From: REEB426 sp964551975
Lineage (GTDB): Bacteria > Actinomycetota > Actinomycetes > S36-B12
NCBI GenBank assembly: GCA_964551975.1
Contig: CAZKFI010000017.1
Location: 1 to 37,132, forward strand
Direction: 5' to 3'
DNA length: 37,132 nucleotides
The translations under genes were made by a program, and so were the position numbers. Below the pieces are notes generated by a model. That model worked only from the letters and a program-made list of their open reading frames with translations. It ran no database searches and was not told the DNA's origin. Shown here piece by piece: positions 19,258-27,354 of this stretch; positions within the stretch are counted from its first letter, which is position 1, and each line of letters opens with the position of its first letter.

Positions 19258-19347
19258 GCTAGGGGTCTGGCATAACCAGCACTGACCAATGAATGATCAA
19301 CACAAAGGGACCGAGTAAAGGGTCCGATTCTTCGATAGGTTCCCCAC
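19258..19347. promoter_or_regulatory. Divergent intergenic region with two inverted repeats
   Basis: This 90-base gap must hold promoters for both the EamA/P450 unit (minus) and the pseudouridine unit (plus). CTGG-CATAA-CCAG (19267-19279) and GGACC-N8-GGTCC (19308-19312 with 19321-19325) are inverted repeats that could be operators. I could not pick convincing -35/-10 pairs. Confidence 0.35.
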
Positions 19348-20343
19348 GTGGAACAGCGCAGACCACGAGTGCTGGCCGTGGGCGACCTCATGATCGAGAT
19401 CTGCTTTCTTGTTGAGGATGCTTGGTCGAAGGACCCTGATATTCCAGTGCTCGAGCAGACCATAAGTTGCGGTGGTTCCGCAGCAAACTTTGCCGCCTGC
19501 TTGGCACAACTGGGCCAAGATGTGCGTCTGCTCTCCCAGGTGGGTACAGATGACTTTGGTGATCATCTACTCAAGGATCTGGCAGCCTACGGAGTTCCCC
19601 ATATGGGCATATCTCGAATCGATGGACCCTCGTCGGCAACGGCCATCATCATTGGCGCCGACGGTGATCGACGTTTTCTGAGTTTTCGGAGCCCGTCAGA
19701 ACTGGACTACACCGCCATTGATCCCCAAACCATCCTGGCGGAGTGCAACTGGCTGCATATTTCAGGCTTTGTTTTCCAACGGCCAGCATCAGCCAGTTTC
19801 GCCCGAGGCCTAGTGGACGCGGCCAGATCGGCTAACATCCCAATCTCCATCGACCCGTCGCCCTTATTTGCCGCGTACGTCGAATCGGATCCTGGCCTCC
19901 TCACCTCACTCGATTACATCTTTCCCAATGAATATGAGGCTCGAGCACTCACCGGCTTTGATGATCCGGTAGCAGCGGCAGCTGAGCTCCGTGATCGTGG
20001 GGTGGGCACGGTCATCGTGACGATCGGTGACAAAGGTTGCGTGCTCAGTGGACCATTGCAGCTCGATGAGCAGCTTGCCCCTCCTACGCCCACTGTTGTC
20101 CTGGACTCCACTGGCGCAGGCGACGCCTTCGCCGCCGGCTTCATCGCCGCAATACAGGCGGGTCGATCTCCACAAAGCGCTGCGGAACTCGGCATGCACG
20201 TGGCTGCAGAGGTCATCGCCCACATTGGAGGCCACACGGGTGCGCCGAGCCTGGATCGACTGGCGGTTGCCTATCCGGATCTCATGGACGTACTTGATCA
20301 ATTGAGAACAACCACGGCGACAGACGAAAGGGAACGACAATGA
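19348..20343 (+). CDS. psuK: PfkB-family sugar/nucleoside kinase, probable pseudouridine kinase
   Basis: 331 residues. PfkB signatures are present: the N-terminal GGSAANFAACLAQLG block at about 42-56 and the C-terminal anion hole DSTGAGDAFAAG with its catalytic Asp. The family phosphorylates ribose, fructose, adenosine or pseudouridine. I favour pseudouridine because the next gene, overlapping by ATGA, is pseudouridine-5'-phosphate glycosidase, which needs this kinase's product. The start is a GTG with only a weak AGG upstream. A ribokinase-like role is the alternative. Confidence 0.8.
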   Translation: MEQRRPRVLAVGDLMIEICFLVEDAWSKDPDIPVLEQTISCGGSAANFAACLAQLGQDVRLLSQVGTDDFGDHLLKDLAAYGVPHMGISRIDGPSSATAIIIGADGDRRFLSFRSPSELDYTAIDPQTILAECNWLHISGFVFQRPASASFARGLVDAARSANIPISIDPSPLFAAYVESDPGLLTSLDYIFPNEYEARALTGFDDPVAAAAELRDRGVGTVIVTIGDKGCVLSGPLQLDEQLAPPTPTVVLDSTGAGDAFAAGFIAAIQAGRSPQSAAELGMHVAAEVIAHIGGHTGAPSLDRLAVAYPDLMDVLDQLRTTTATDERERQ

Positions 20344-21251
20344 CCATCCGTATCAGTGAAGAGGTGCGTCAGGCGATTGCTGACGGGAAACCAGTTGTCG
20401 CCCTTGAAACCACGATCGTGGCGCACGGCATGCCGGAACCCACCAACATTGAGACTGCACTGGCCGTGGAAGGGATCCTGCGGGCGGGAGGCGCAATCCC
20501 GGCTTCGGTCGGCCTCATCGAGGGTGAGATCGTCTGCGGCCTGTCCCCTGCCGAACTCGACCGCTTGGCCCATGATGAGCACGTCGTCAAGGCTCAGGAA
20601 CGTGATTTTGGCCGGGCCATCCGCAACCGATTCAGTGGGGCCACAACCGTAGGTGCCACGCTGCTGGTCGCGGCCCGCTGCGGGATAGAAGTACACGTCA
20701 CCGGCGGTATCGGCGGAGTGGCCCCCGAGGTCGGCATGAACCTTGATATTTCCGCTGACCTACCAGCTATCGCCCGATCCCCAGTGATCACAATCGCGGC
20801 AGGAACGAAAGCATTTATGGACACGGCTGCCACTCTTGAGGCCATGGAAACCCTTGGAGTACCAGTGGGAGTCTGGCAGTCCGATGAGTTCCCCTGGTTT
20901 TACTCAACCAGCAGCGGACTGAAGGTGGAGTGGCGGGTCGAATCCGCCACTGAAATTGCCGAGATTTTCCGCGCCGATCGTGATCTGCGGCCCGGCGCCG
21001 GCATGTTTCTTGGCGTACCGCTCCTCCCACCGGACGCACTACCGGCTGAGCAGACTCGTGCGGCTATCGACACTGCCCTGCAACGGATGAGAGAACAAGG
21101 AATCACGGGCAAGGCTGCCACGCCATTCCTCCTCAGCACTATCTTCGAACAAACACAGGGTGCAAGCTTGATTGCCAACGTCGCCCTGATCAAAAACAAT
21201 GCGCGGGTAGGTGCCCAAGTCGCGGTCGCCGTCGCTCAGTCACGCCAATGA
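20340..21251 (+). CDS. psuG: Pseudouridine-5'-phosphate glycosidase
   Basis: 303 residues, the usual length. The active-site set known from E. coli PsuG is matched at a constant offset: Glu23 (ALETTIVAHGMP), Lys84 (HVVKAQERD), Asp140 (DISADLP) and Lys157 (AGTKAF). It cleaves the C-glycosidic bond of pseudouridine 5'-phosphate to uracil and ribose 5-phosphate. The uracil could enter the reductive pathway encoded 10 kb away. ATG overlaps the kinase stop, and its own stop overlaps the amidohydrolase start, both as ATGA. Confidence 0.93.
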   Translation: MTIRISEEVRQAIADGKPVVALETTIVAHGMPEPTNIETALAVEGILRAGGAIPASVGLIEGEIVCGLSPAELDRLAHDEHVVKAQERDFGRAIRNRFSGATTVGATLLVAARCGIEVHVTGGIGGVAPEVGMNLDISADLPAIARSPVITIAAGTKAFMDTAATLEAMETLGVPVGVWQSDEFPWFYSTSSGLKVEWRVESATEIAEIFRADRDLRPGAGMFLGVPLLPPDALPAEQTRAAIDTALQRMREQGITGKAATPFLLSTIFEQTQGASLIANVALIKNNARVGAQVAVAVAQSRQ

Positions 21252-22642
21252 GTGCATCTCGAGCCGTACTGATCAAGAACGTCCACGTACTGACCGTGGA
21301 CGAAGATGATCGCCGCTTTCCCCAGGGTTACCTGCTTGTGGAGGGTGGGGCGATTGCTGCACTAGGTCCGATGACTGAGTGTCCAAGTACAGCAAGCGAC
21401 ATCCCGGTCATCGATGGAATGAGCCCAGAAGGGCATTGCCAGTTCGCTTTCCCGGGATTCATCAACACGCACACCCATAGCTTCCAGGCGCTCACACGAG
21501 GTGTAGGTGAGGGCCTGCCAGTCTGGGAGTGGTTCAGTCAGGCGCTGGATCTTGTCGTCGGTAATCTCACGGTAGAAGATGCACGCCTCTCGGCTCAGGT
21601 TACGGCCCTTGAGTCAATTCGCNNNNNNNNNNGCTCAGGCTGCACAACTGTCGTGGACTACAACTACCCGCATCCCCATCCGATGATGGCCGATGCCGCC
21701 ATTGAGGGTTTCCGCGAGGTAGGAGTACGAACGGTCTTGGCTCGCGGCATCATCGACACCGGTGACGTGCACCCTTCGGTCATTCACAGTACCGATGCTG
21801 AACTTGCAGACTGTCGACGTCTGCTCGAGCGCTACCATAAAACGGACGACGACCTGATTCGGATCTGGCTCGCTCCCTACACCATCTTCAGTACGAGCAC
21901 GCAGGCAATGCTCGCCAGCCATCGTCTGGCACAGGAGTACGGATCCGGGGTGACGATTCACGCAGCAACACCTTCGACCCTCGAAGCCGCCCAGGCCTTG
22001 TTCGGCACCAGTGATGTGGTGCATGAAGAATCCCTCGGCATGCTCGGACCCAACCTCCTCCTCGTGCACTGCACACATCCTGGACCACTCGAGCAGCAAC
22101 TCATGGCACAACACGGAGTGAAGGTTTCACACAATCCGGCGAGCAACGCCTACCTCGGTGAAGGCGCAGCTCCGATCATTGAGCTGCTCAGCAGAGGTAT
22201 CACGGTGGGTCTTGGCACCGACGGTCCCGCGTCGAACAACAATCAAGACATGCTGGCAGTGCTCAAGTTGACCGCGCTCATCCAGAAAATGTTGCATCAG
22301 GATCCGGCTGTTATCGACGCCCGTACGGTGCTGCGCATGGCAACCCAGGGTGGGGCTTCCTGCATCGGCTGGGATGACAGCATCGGCACACTGCAAGTGG
22401 GTAAGCGTGCAGACATCGTGCTGATGGATCCATGGTTGCCCAACACGGTCTCATTCGAGGACCCAGCGGTCAGTCTCGTCTACAGCGCCACCCAAGAGAA
22501 TATCCGGACAGTTCTGGTCGATGGGCAGGTTGTCATGCGAGACCGTCACATCCTTGGTCGCGATGGAACCTTGAATGAGCGCGCGATCCTGCGAAGCGCC
22601 CAGGCAGCCGCTGAGGCTCTGAGGACCAGATCCGGGATCTAG
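21248..22642 (+). CDS. ATZ/TRZ-type amidohydrolase, contains a 10-N assembly gap
   Basis: About 464 codons including the gap. A metal-dependent amidohydrolase of the cytosine/guanine/SAH-deaminase and chlorohydrolase group: His75 and His77 in GFINTHTH, a further His in TIHAAT, His in LVHCTHP and Asp in LGTDGPASN. The usual catalytic HxAE is HAAT here, so Glu is absent. The Ns fall between IR and SGCTTVVDY, a place where relatives run on as IRSGCTT. Translation is coupled to psuG. It may deaminate or hydrolyse a modified base or nucleoside arriving with pseudouridine. Its stop overlaps the opposite-strand LLM stop within CTAG. Confidence 0.82.
   Translation: MSASRAVLIKNVHVLTVDEDDRRFPQGYLLVEGGAIAALGPMTECPSTASDIPVIDGMSPEGHCQFAFPGFINTHTHSFQALTRGVGEGLPVWEWFSQALDLVVGNLTVEDARLSAQVTALESIRXXXXSGCTTVVDYNYPHPHPMMADAAIEGFREVGVRTVLARGIIDTGDVHPSVIHSTDAELADCRRLLERYHKTDDDLIRIWLAPYTIFSTSTQAMLASHRLAQEYGSGVTIHAATPSTLEAAQALFGTSDVVHEESLGMLGPNLLLVHCTHPGPLEQQLMAQHGVKVSHNPASNAYLGEGAAPIIELLSRGITVGLGTDGPASNNNQDMLAVLKLTALIQKMLHQDPAVIDARTVLRMATQGGASCIGWDDSIGTLQVGKRADIVLMDPWLPNTVSFEDPAVSLVYSATQENIRTVLVDGQVVMRDRHILGRDGTLNERAILRSAQAAAEALRTRSGI
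21623..21632. other. Assembly gap (10 Ns)
   Basis: Ten undetermined bases inside the amidohydrolase. Both flanks carry GC (…CGC before, GCTC after). Joining them over a 2-base overlap gives ATTCGCTCAGGC, which reads IRSG in frame as expected for the family. The gap is therefore probably a placeholder with no missing sequence. Confidence 0.9.
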
Positions 22643-23559
22643 ACCTCAGCCAAAAGCTCCAGGACCGCCAGGTCGTCGACGTCGTTGTGCTCGAAAATGA
22701 TCCGCTGGACCCCCATTTGCGACCAGAGCTGGACCTGCTCACGAAATTCGCTGATGGTGCCTCCCGGCATTCCTGAGGCGCGCCAGGCCGCTATCGATTC
22801 CGGGAGCCCGGGGAACACCCGTCGATGAGCAGCCAGTCGGAGTTCGACATCAGCCTCGTTCCGCCCAAGGAGCAACGGGGTCATCAATGACCGTCGGATC
22901 GTCTCCGGCGCACGACCTTGGGCACTGCAGGCCTGCAGAAACCGTTCACGAAGTTGCGCATATTCATCTGCACCCTTGTAGAAGCAGTTCCATTCCTGCG
23001 CGAAACGGGCTGCCAGATTGAGCATTCGATCCCCTGCACCACCCAGGATCACCGGAGGGCGCGACGACACCGGCGCAGGTACCAATCGCGCCTCGTTCAG
23101 TTGGAAATGCGTGCCCTGGTACGAGTGCACCTCACCATCCCAGAGTGCTGCCAGAATCTCCAGCGCCTCCTGCAGCCGGTCGACGCGAATTCGGGGTGCA
23201 GGAAAATCGAAACCAAACATTCGATGCTCTGCCTCGTGCCAGGCTGCGCCGACGCCAAGATCAATGCGCCCCTGGGTAAGCCACTCCAGCGCGACAACGG
23301 ACTTCGCCAGATCAGCCGGATGGCGGAACGTCACTGGACTCACCAATGGACCTACCCGCAATCTGCTGGTTCGCGCCGCGAGCACAGCCACGGCCGGCCA
23401 GGCTGGCATCACCGCACGTCCACTGGTGACGTCGACCGGAGCGAAGTGATCCGACAAGTAGAGCGCTTCCAGGCCCACGGCTTCGGCGCGGTCGGCGGCC
23501 GCGAATACCTGGGGCCAGGTCAGCCCTTCCTGGCTCTCCAGCAGAATCGCGTATTCCAT
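22639..23559 (-). CDS. Luciferase-like (LLM) flavin/F420-dependent oxidoreductase
   Basis: 306 residues with the luciferase-like barrel: ADRAEAVGLEALYLSDHF, VGPLVSPVTFRHPADLAK, and WLTQGRIDLGVGAAWHEAEH. In actinobacteria such proteins often use F420 or FMN for hydride transfer or monooxygenation. It is only distantly like the LLM protein at 12313. A GAGGCGAG lies before the ATG, and the gene is 45 bases after the SDR stop at the end of the eight-gene operon. It probably carries out a redox step on the compound imported by the operon's transporter; the substrate is unknown. Confidence 0.83.
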   Translation of the reverse strand: MEYAILLESQEGLTWPQVFAAADRAEAVGLEALYLSDHFAPVDVTSGRAVMPAWPAVAVLAARTSRLRVGPLVSPVTFRHPADLAKSVVALEWLTQGRIDLGVGAAWHEAEHRMFGFDFPAPRIRVDRLQEALEILAALWDGEVHSYQGTHFQLNEARLVPAPVSSRPPVILGGAGDRMLNLAARFAQEWNCFYKGADEYAQLRERFLQACSAQGRAPETIRRSLMTPLLLGRNEADVELRLAAHRRVFPGLPESIAAWRASGMPGGTISEFREQVQLWSQMGVQRIIFEHNDVDDLAVLELLAEV

Positions 23560-23604
23560 CGCTCGCCTCGCTTCCGCCCCCGGCTACCCGTCGTGTGCTA
23601 AGCC

Positions 23605-24402
23605 TTACTGACTCGTATAGCCACCGTCGATGAGGATGGTCTGCCCGGTGACATAGTTCGCGCCCGGGCTCGCCAAGAACGTGATGACCTCCGCAACCTG
23701 GGCCGGCTGAGCGTAGGACCCGATGGGAATCGCAGCAAGCACAGCGGCACTACCTGCGTCGAGCTCTTCCCTGGTGTGCGATTGCAGGAACTCCTCGACG
23801 AAGAGATTCGTCGCCACCACGCCCGGTGCGACGCAGTTGACGGTGATCTGGAAAGGAGCCAACTCCAGAGCCATGGTGCGAGAGAGGCCTACAACCGCAG
23901 CCTTCGACGCGCCATACACGGCGTGACTGGGCATGCCGAGCTGGTAGCCGACCATGGATGCCGTGTTGACGATTGCGGCACCCTTCGCGGCCTTCAACAA
24001 TGGCAGGCAGAGTCGACTGAGGTCGAATACGGCTCGGAGATTCACTGTCATCATCTGGTCGAATTGCTCATCACTGGTCAACTCGAAGGAGTCCGCAAGT
24101 CGCAGGATTCCGGCGTTATTGACCAGAGCATGCAGACACCCATGCTGCTGCTGGACCTGCTGGACAAGCTGCTGCAGGTACGACCGATCCGAGACATCTC
24201 CGCCAAGGAACTGCGCCTGCCCTCCGGAAGCGTTGATCGCTTCAGCTACCTCGCTGCCGGCAGGAGAGAGATCCGACAGCAGTACGGACGCTCCGCGCTG
24301 AGCCAAGAGTTCGGCACTGGCACGCCCGATGCCGTTTGCGGCTCCGGTGACCAGGACATTCCTGCCACTTAGGTCGACGCCGGACCCCGCCAACTGGCTC
24401 AT
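23605..24402 (-). CDS. Short-chain dehydrogenase/reductase (SDR)
   Basis: 265 residues, classical SDR. Cofactor motif TGAANGIG near the N-terminus, NNAG in the middle, and the catalytic Ser (NTASMVGY) with Tyr-x3-Lys (YGASKAA). It ends with the usual ITFLASPGANYVTGQ then a GGY tail. It oxidises or reduces a hydroxyl/carbonyl with NAD(P). Its ATG overlaps the TenA-like stop by four bases (ATGA), so the two are made together. The substrate is unknown. Confidence 0.88.
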   Translation of the reverse strand: MSQLAGSGVDLSGRNVLVTGAANGIGRASAELLAQRGASVLLSDLSPAGSEVAEAINASGGQAQFLGGDVSDRSYLQQLVQQVQQQHGCLHALVNNAGILRLADSFELTSDEQFDQMMTVNLRAVFDLSRLCLPLLKAAKGAAIVNTASMVGYQLGMPSHAVYGASKAAVVGLSRTMALELAPFQITVNCVAPGVVATNLFVEEFLQSHTREELDAGSAAVLAAIPIGSYAQPAQVAEVITFLASPGANYVTGQTILIDGGYTSQ

Positions 24403-25097
24403 GCGTAGCCTGCAGCAATCTCACCCGGGGTTGGCCACTGCTCCATGTCGTAGTAAGCCTTCCAAGCGACTGTCTCGAAATACTCGCTGGTCAAGAAGAT
24501 GCGCTCTAGGTTCTCGCGCCGGCTCGGCGAGCAGCCGTCAACCAGTCGATCAAGCAGCTCCAATAGCGCCACGACATGCCCGTCAAGTCCGGCGTCGCTG
24601 CCATAGGTCTTGAACCACCAAGCGTAGGGATTATCGTCGCTGATCTGATGGTCGCGCAGGATTCGCTTCGAGAGAATCTGCCACCCCACCAGACATGGGG
24701 TGATGGCCGTCAGAATCTCGGCAAGTTCGCCCTTGCTCGCAGAAGAAAACTCATGCTGGGCGTACGAGTACTTAGTCGGACCCATACGCTGCGCCTCTAA
24801 CTCCGCCGTCGTAATGCCGACAGATGCCGCGAAGCGACCGTGCGATTCCATTTCCTCGTCAACGATGTAGTTGAGATAGCGCTGCACCGTACGCATCGAC
24901 TCAAAATCAGGTGCCCGGAGCACGCCCATGGCCAGGATCTTGGAGAAGTTGATCAAATACGGGTAATCAACTTTGACCCAGTACACCAGGCGCTGCTGAT
25001 CCAGTGTGCCGTTGATCATTTCGCGCATGAAAGGGCTTCGAGTCTGAGCCTCCAAGTACGGCTCCGCCAGCGCGAGCATGTCCTTCGTGAATCCCAT
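24399..25097 (-). CDS. tenA: TenA/thiaminase-II family protein (Cys-type active site)
   Basis: 232 residues, all-helical TenA fold. The active-site residues known from Bacillus TenA fall at identical numbers: Asp44 and Tyr47 (KVDYPYL), Tyr112, Cys135 (ITPCLVGW) and Glu205 (or Glu208) in FLTSEYFETVAW. TenA hydrolyses aminomethyl-pyrimidine to hydroxymethylpyrimidine during thiamine salvage. The operon's THI5-type importer fits a pyrimidine substrate, but the SDR, LLM and SUMF1-like partners do not belong to known thiamine salvage. GGGAGG precedes the ATG. No thiamine kinase, ThiD or ThiE gene is nearby, so another substrate is possible. Confidence 0.85.
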   Translation of the reverse strand: MGFTKDMLALAEPYLEAQTRSPFMREMINGTLDQQRLVYWVKVDYPYLINFSKILAMGVLRAPDFESMRTVQRYLNYIVDEEMESHGRFAASVGITTAELEAQRMGPTKYSYAQHEFSSASKGELAEILTAITPCLVGWQILSKRILRDHQISDDNPYAWWFKTYGSDAGLDGHVVALLELLDRLVDGCSPSRRENLERIFLTSEYFETVAWKAYYDMEQWPTPGEIAAGYA

Positions 25098-25127
25098 TCG
25101 TTGCCTCCCTGCGATTGTTGACTGCAG

Positions 25128-25823
25128 TTAGCCCACTGCGCAACGAAAGCCCGGTCCACCAGCTAATGCATAGCCGGAGAACTCAGGTAGCGCCCCCCTG
25201 CGGAAACTACAGCGACCGAATTCATTGGTGTAAAACCATGACCCACCCCGAAGCACCCGACACTCCACGTCGGTTGACGGGGAAGTCGCGGTGCTGCCTG
25301 GGTATGCGAGATATCGATCCTCGACCCACTCCTCGACATTTCCGACCATGTCGATCACCCCGTAGGGGCTCACATTGCCGGGATAGGAACCGTTGGGCAC
25401 AGTCATCAACCCCAGCGGCTTCGCCGAATCCCAGAAGTTCGCGTTGGCTTCGATGAGCTCGTTCCCCCACGGCCAGATCCGGGCATCCGTACCGCGAGCC
25501 GCCTTCTCCCACTCGGCCTCCGTTGGCAGCCGTGCGCCACGCCAGGCCGCGTAGTCGCGGGCCTGTTGCCAGGTAATGCGTTCTATCGGACAGTCCAGCA
25601 TCTGCGGTGTCGGTCCGGATTCCGGCCAGTCAGGCACCCAGTCGGCACCGGTCGCCTCGATGTAGGCCAGATAATCCCGCGAAGTGACCGGGTAGCGGTC
25701 AATCCAGAACTCAGCTACCTCCACCGTCCGTACCGGGCTTTCAATGTCATACCAGTCACTGCCCATGGTGAAGGGGCCACCAGGGATGCACACCATGCGC
25801 TCGGTATCCACGCCGCTTCCCAT
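25128..25823 (-). CDS. SUMF1/FGE-fold protein without catalytic cysteines (copy A)
   Basis: About 231 residues from ATG 25823, which overlaps the stop of copy B as TGATG; an upstream ATG at 25850 is less likely. The formylglycine-generating-enzyme fold is shown by IPGGPFTMGS, FWIDRYPVTSRDYLAY, RLPTEAEWEKAARG, WPWGNE, VGNVEEWVED and a GFRC ending. In human FGE the copper-binding Cys pair follows the GGS motif; here GGSWFYTNEFG has Tyr and Gly at those places. It is therefore not a standard sulfatase activator, and no sulfatase is encoded in the window. The DinB domain of EgtB is also absent. Function unknown; it lies beside a paralogue and TenA. Confidence 0.85.
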   Translation of the reverse strand: MGSGVDTERMVCIPGGPFTMGSDWYDIESPVRTVEVAEFWIDRYPVTSRDYLAYIEATGADWVPDWPESGPTPQMLDCPIERITWQQARDYAAWRGARLPTEAEWEKAARGTDARIWPWGNELIEANANFWDSAKPLGLMTVPNGSYPGNVSPYGVIDMVGNVEEWVEDRYLAYPGSTATSPSTDVECRVLRGGSWFYTNEFGRCSFRRGALPEFSGYALAGGPGFRCAVG

Positions 25824-26560
25824 CACAGGTCCGAATCCAGCAGAACACATCGAAAGCCCGGGCCACCCAATTGGCCGTACCCGGTGGTATCCAGATCGGG
25901 GGACTCAAAGCAGCGATAGGAGCCGCGCGCATGGGTCATCGGGAAGATCCAGGATCCACCACGGAGCACCTTCATGCCGACCCCGTACCCGACGCTGACG
26001 TAGTTGGCGCCGGGATACCCGTCGTAATCGTCCTCGCACCACTCCTCACACAGCCCCACCATTTGTTCGCACCCGTAGGGACTTGCCCCACTCGGACGAG
26101 CATTCACTGGTTCGGAGTGCGCTCCAGTCACCGCTGCGGTCTCCCAGGTTAGGCAGCGCGCAGCATCGAACTCATTACCCCAGGGAAACTGCTGCCCCTG
26201 GGTACCGCGGGCAGCCTTCTCCCACTGCATTTCGGTTGGCAACCGCTTGCCATGGGCATCGGCGTAGGCCCGAGCGTGAACCCAGTTGATCTCCGCTGGA
26301 TGGTCATCCTCGCCGTCACGGTAACGCCCGTTGGCCCAGTGCAGTGGTGGCTCAATGCCACCACCATCGACGAAAGCCTTGAATTCGGCATTCGTGACCA
26401 GATAGCGATCGATCCAGAACCCGTCAACGTGGATCCGGCGTTCGGGGCGTTCTCGCGCGTAGCGATCATCGCCCATGAGGAATTCCCCAGCCGGGACGTG
26501 CACCATGCCCTTCAGGCGTGCATCACCTGTGCTCTCCCCCGTGATGACCCCGGCCGTCAA
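25823..26560 (-). CDS. SUMF1/FGE-fold protein without catalytic cysteines (copy B)
   Basis: 245 residues. Same fold as copy A: VPAGEFLMGDDRY, FWIDRYLVTNAEFKAF, RLPTEMQWEKAARG, FPWGNE, a degenerate GLCEEWCED where GNVxEW is usual, and GGPGFRC. After GGSW it reads IFPMTHARG, so both copper-ligand Cys positions are replaced. Two extra Cys occur in GLCEEWC. The ATG overlaps the permease stop by ATGA, and the stop overlaps copy A as TGATG, so the pair is likely co-translated and may form a heterodimer. Sequence divergence between the copies suggests different jobs, not a recent duplication. Confidence 0.85.
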   Translation of the reverse strand: MTAGVITGESTGDARLKGMVHVPAGEFLMGDDRYARERPERRIHVDGFWIDRYLVTNAEFKAFVDGGGIEPPLHWANGRYRDGEDDHPAEINWVHARAYADAHGKRLPTEMQWEKAARGTQGQQFPWGNEFDAARCLTWETAAVTGAHSEPVNARPSGASPYGCEQMVGLCEEWCEDDYDGYPGANYVSVGYGVGMKVLRGGSWIFPMTHARGSYRCFESPDLDTTGYGQLGGPGFRCVLLDSDL

Positions 26561-27354
26561 CGTCGTGCATCCACTGAACCGTGCCAGGGAATCAACTTCC
26601 GCTCGGCGAAGGTGACCAGACCGTAGAACACCAACGCGATGGTCGCCGACACTGCGACGGCTGCCCAGATGCGCGCGGAGTTGTTCGTGTAAGCCGCTGT
26701 GAGAATCATGTAGCCCAATCCGGCGTTCGCCTGGATGAACTCAGCAACCACCGCCGCCAACACAGCAGCTCCAGAGGCTACGCGCATAGATGCGAAGAAG
26801 AACGGCAGGGATGAGGGCATCCGCAATTTGACGAGTTCTTGAAAACGATTGGCGCTGAGCACGCTGAAGAGGTCCACTTCGCGACGATCTGCCGCTTTCA
26901 GGCCCTTCAGGGTGTAGATCGCCACTGGGAAGAAGGTCAACAGCGCGGCCACGAAGATCTTCGAGGGCATACCGAATCCCAGCCAGATGATCACGGCCGG
27001 AGCGATTGCCACGATGGGAATGTTCAATCCCACAACGAGGTACGGCGACATGCCGCGCTCAAGAAAGCGCCAGGAATCCAAAATCAGTGCCACGACGACG
27101 GCAACCGTCACGCCGATCGCAAAGCCCGAAGCCGCTTCAACGAGCGTCACCCAGCCATTGCGCAGCAGTGAATCGGCACTCTCAATTCCCTCAGCAACGA
27201 TCAGATCGGGTGAGGGCAGAATGTACTTCGGTAGCCCCCAATAGCGAGCAGCGACGTACCAGAGCGCCAGCACCACGATCGCCACCACGACGGCAGGCAG
27301 AACAGAAGCCAGCACCCTGCTTCCACGGCTGCTCGAGCGACTTGCGCGGCTCAT
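26557..27354 (-). CDS. ABC importer permease (ThiX/SsuC type)
   Basis: 265 residues with a basic N-terminus, about six membrane segments and the coupling loop around VDLFSVLSANRFQELVKLRMP. It belongs to the nitrate/sulfonate/THI5-linked permease family. Only one permease gene is present in this operon, so the channel is probably a homodimer, unlike the two-permease system at 13377-15885. The ATG overlaps the ATPase stop by four bases, and its own stop overlaps the SUMF1-like copy B. Confidence 0.86.
   Translation of the reverse strand: MSRASRSSSRGSRVLASVLPAVVVAIVVLALWYVAARYWGLPKYILPSPDLIVAEGIESADSLLRNGWVTLVEAASGFAIGVTVAVVVALILDSWRFLERGMSPYLVVGLNIPIVAIAPAVIIWLGFGMPSKIFVAALLTFFPVAIYTLKGLKAADRREVDLFSVLSANRFQELVKLRMPSSLPFFFASMRVASGAAVLAAVVAEFIQANAGLGYMILTAAYTNNSARIWAAVAVSATIALVFYGLVTFAERKLIPWHGSVDARR

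Noticed and set aside
25128..26560. Sulfatase-activating FGE or EgtB assignment for the SUMF1-fold pair
   Set aside because: The copper-site Cys residues are absent, no sulfatase is near, and the EgtB DinB domain is missing.
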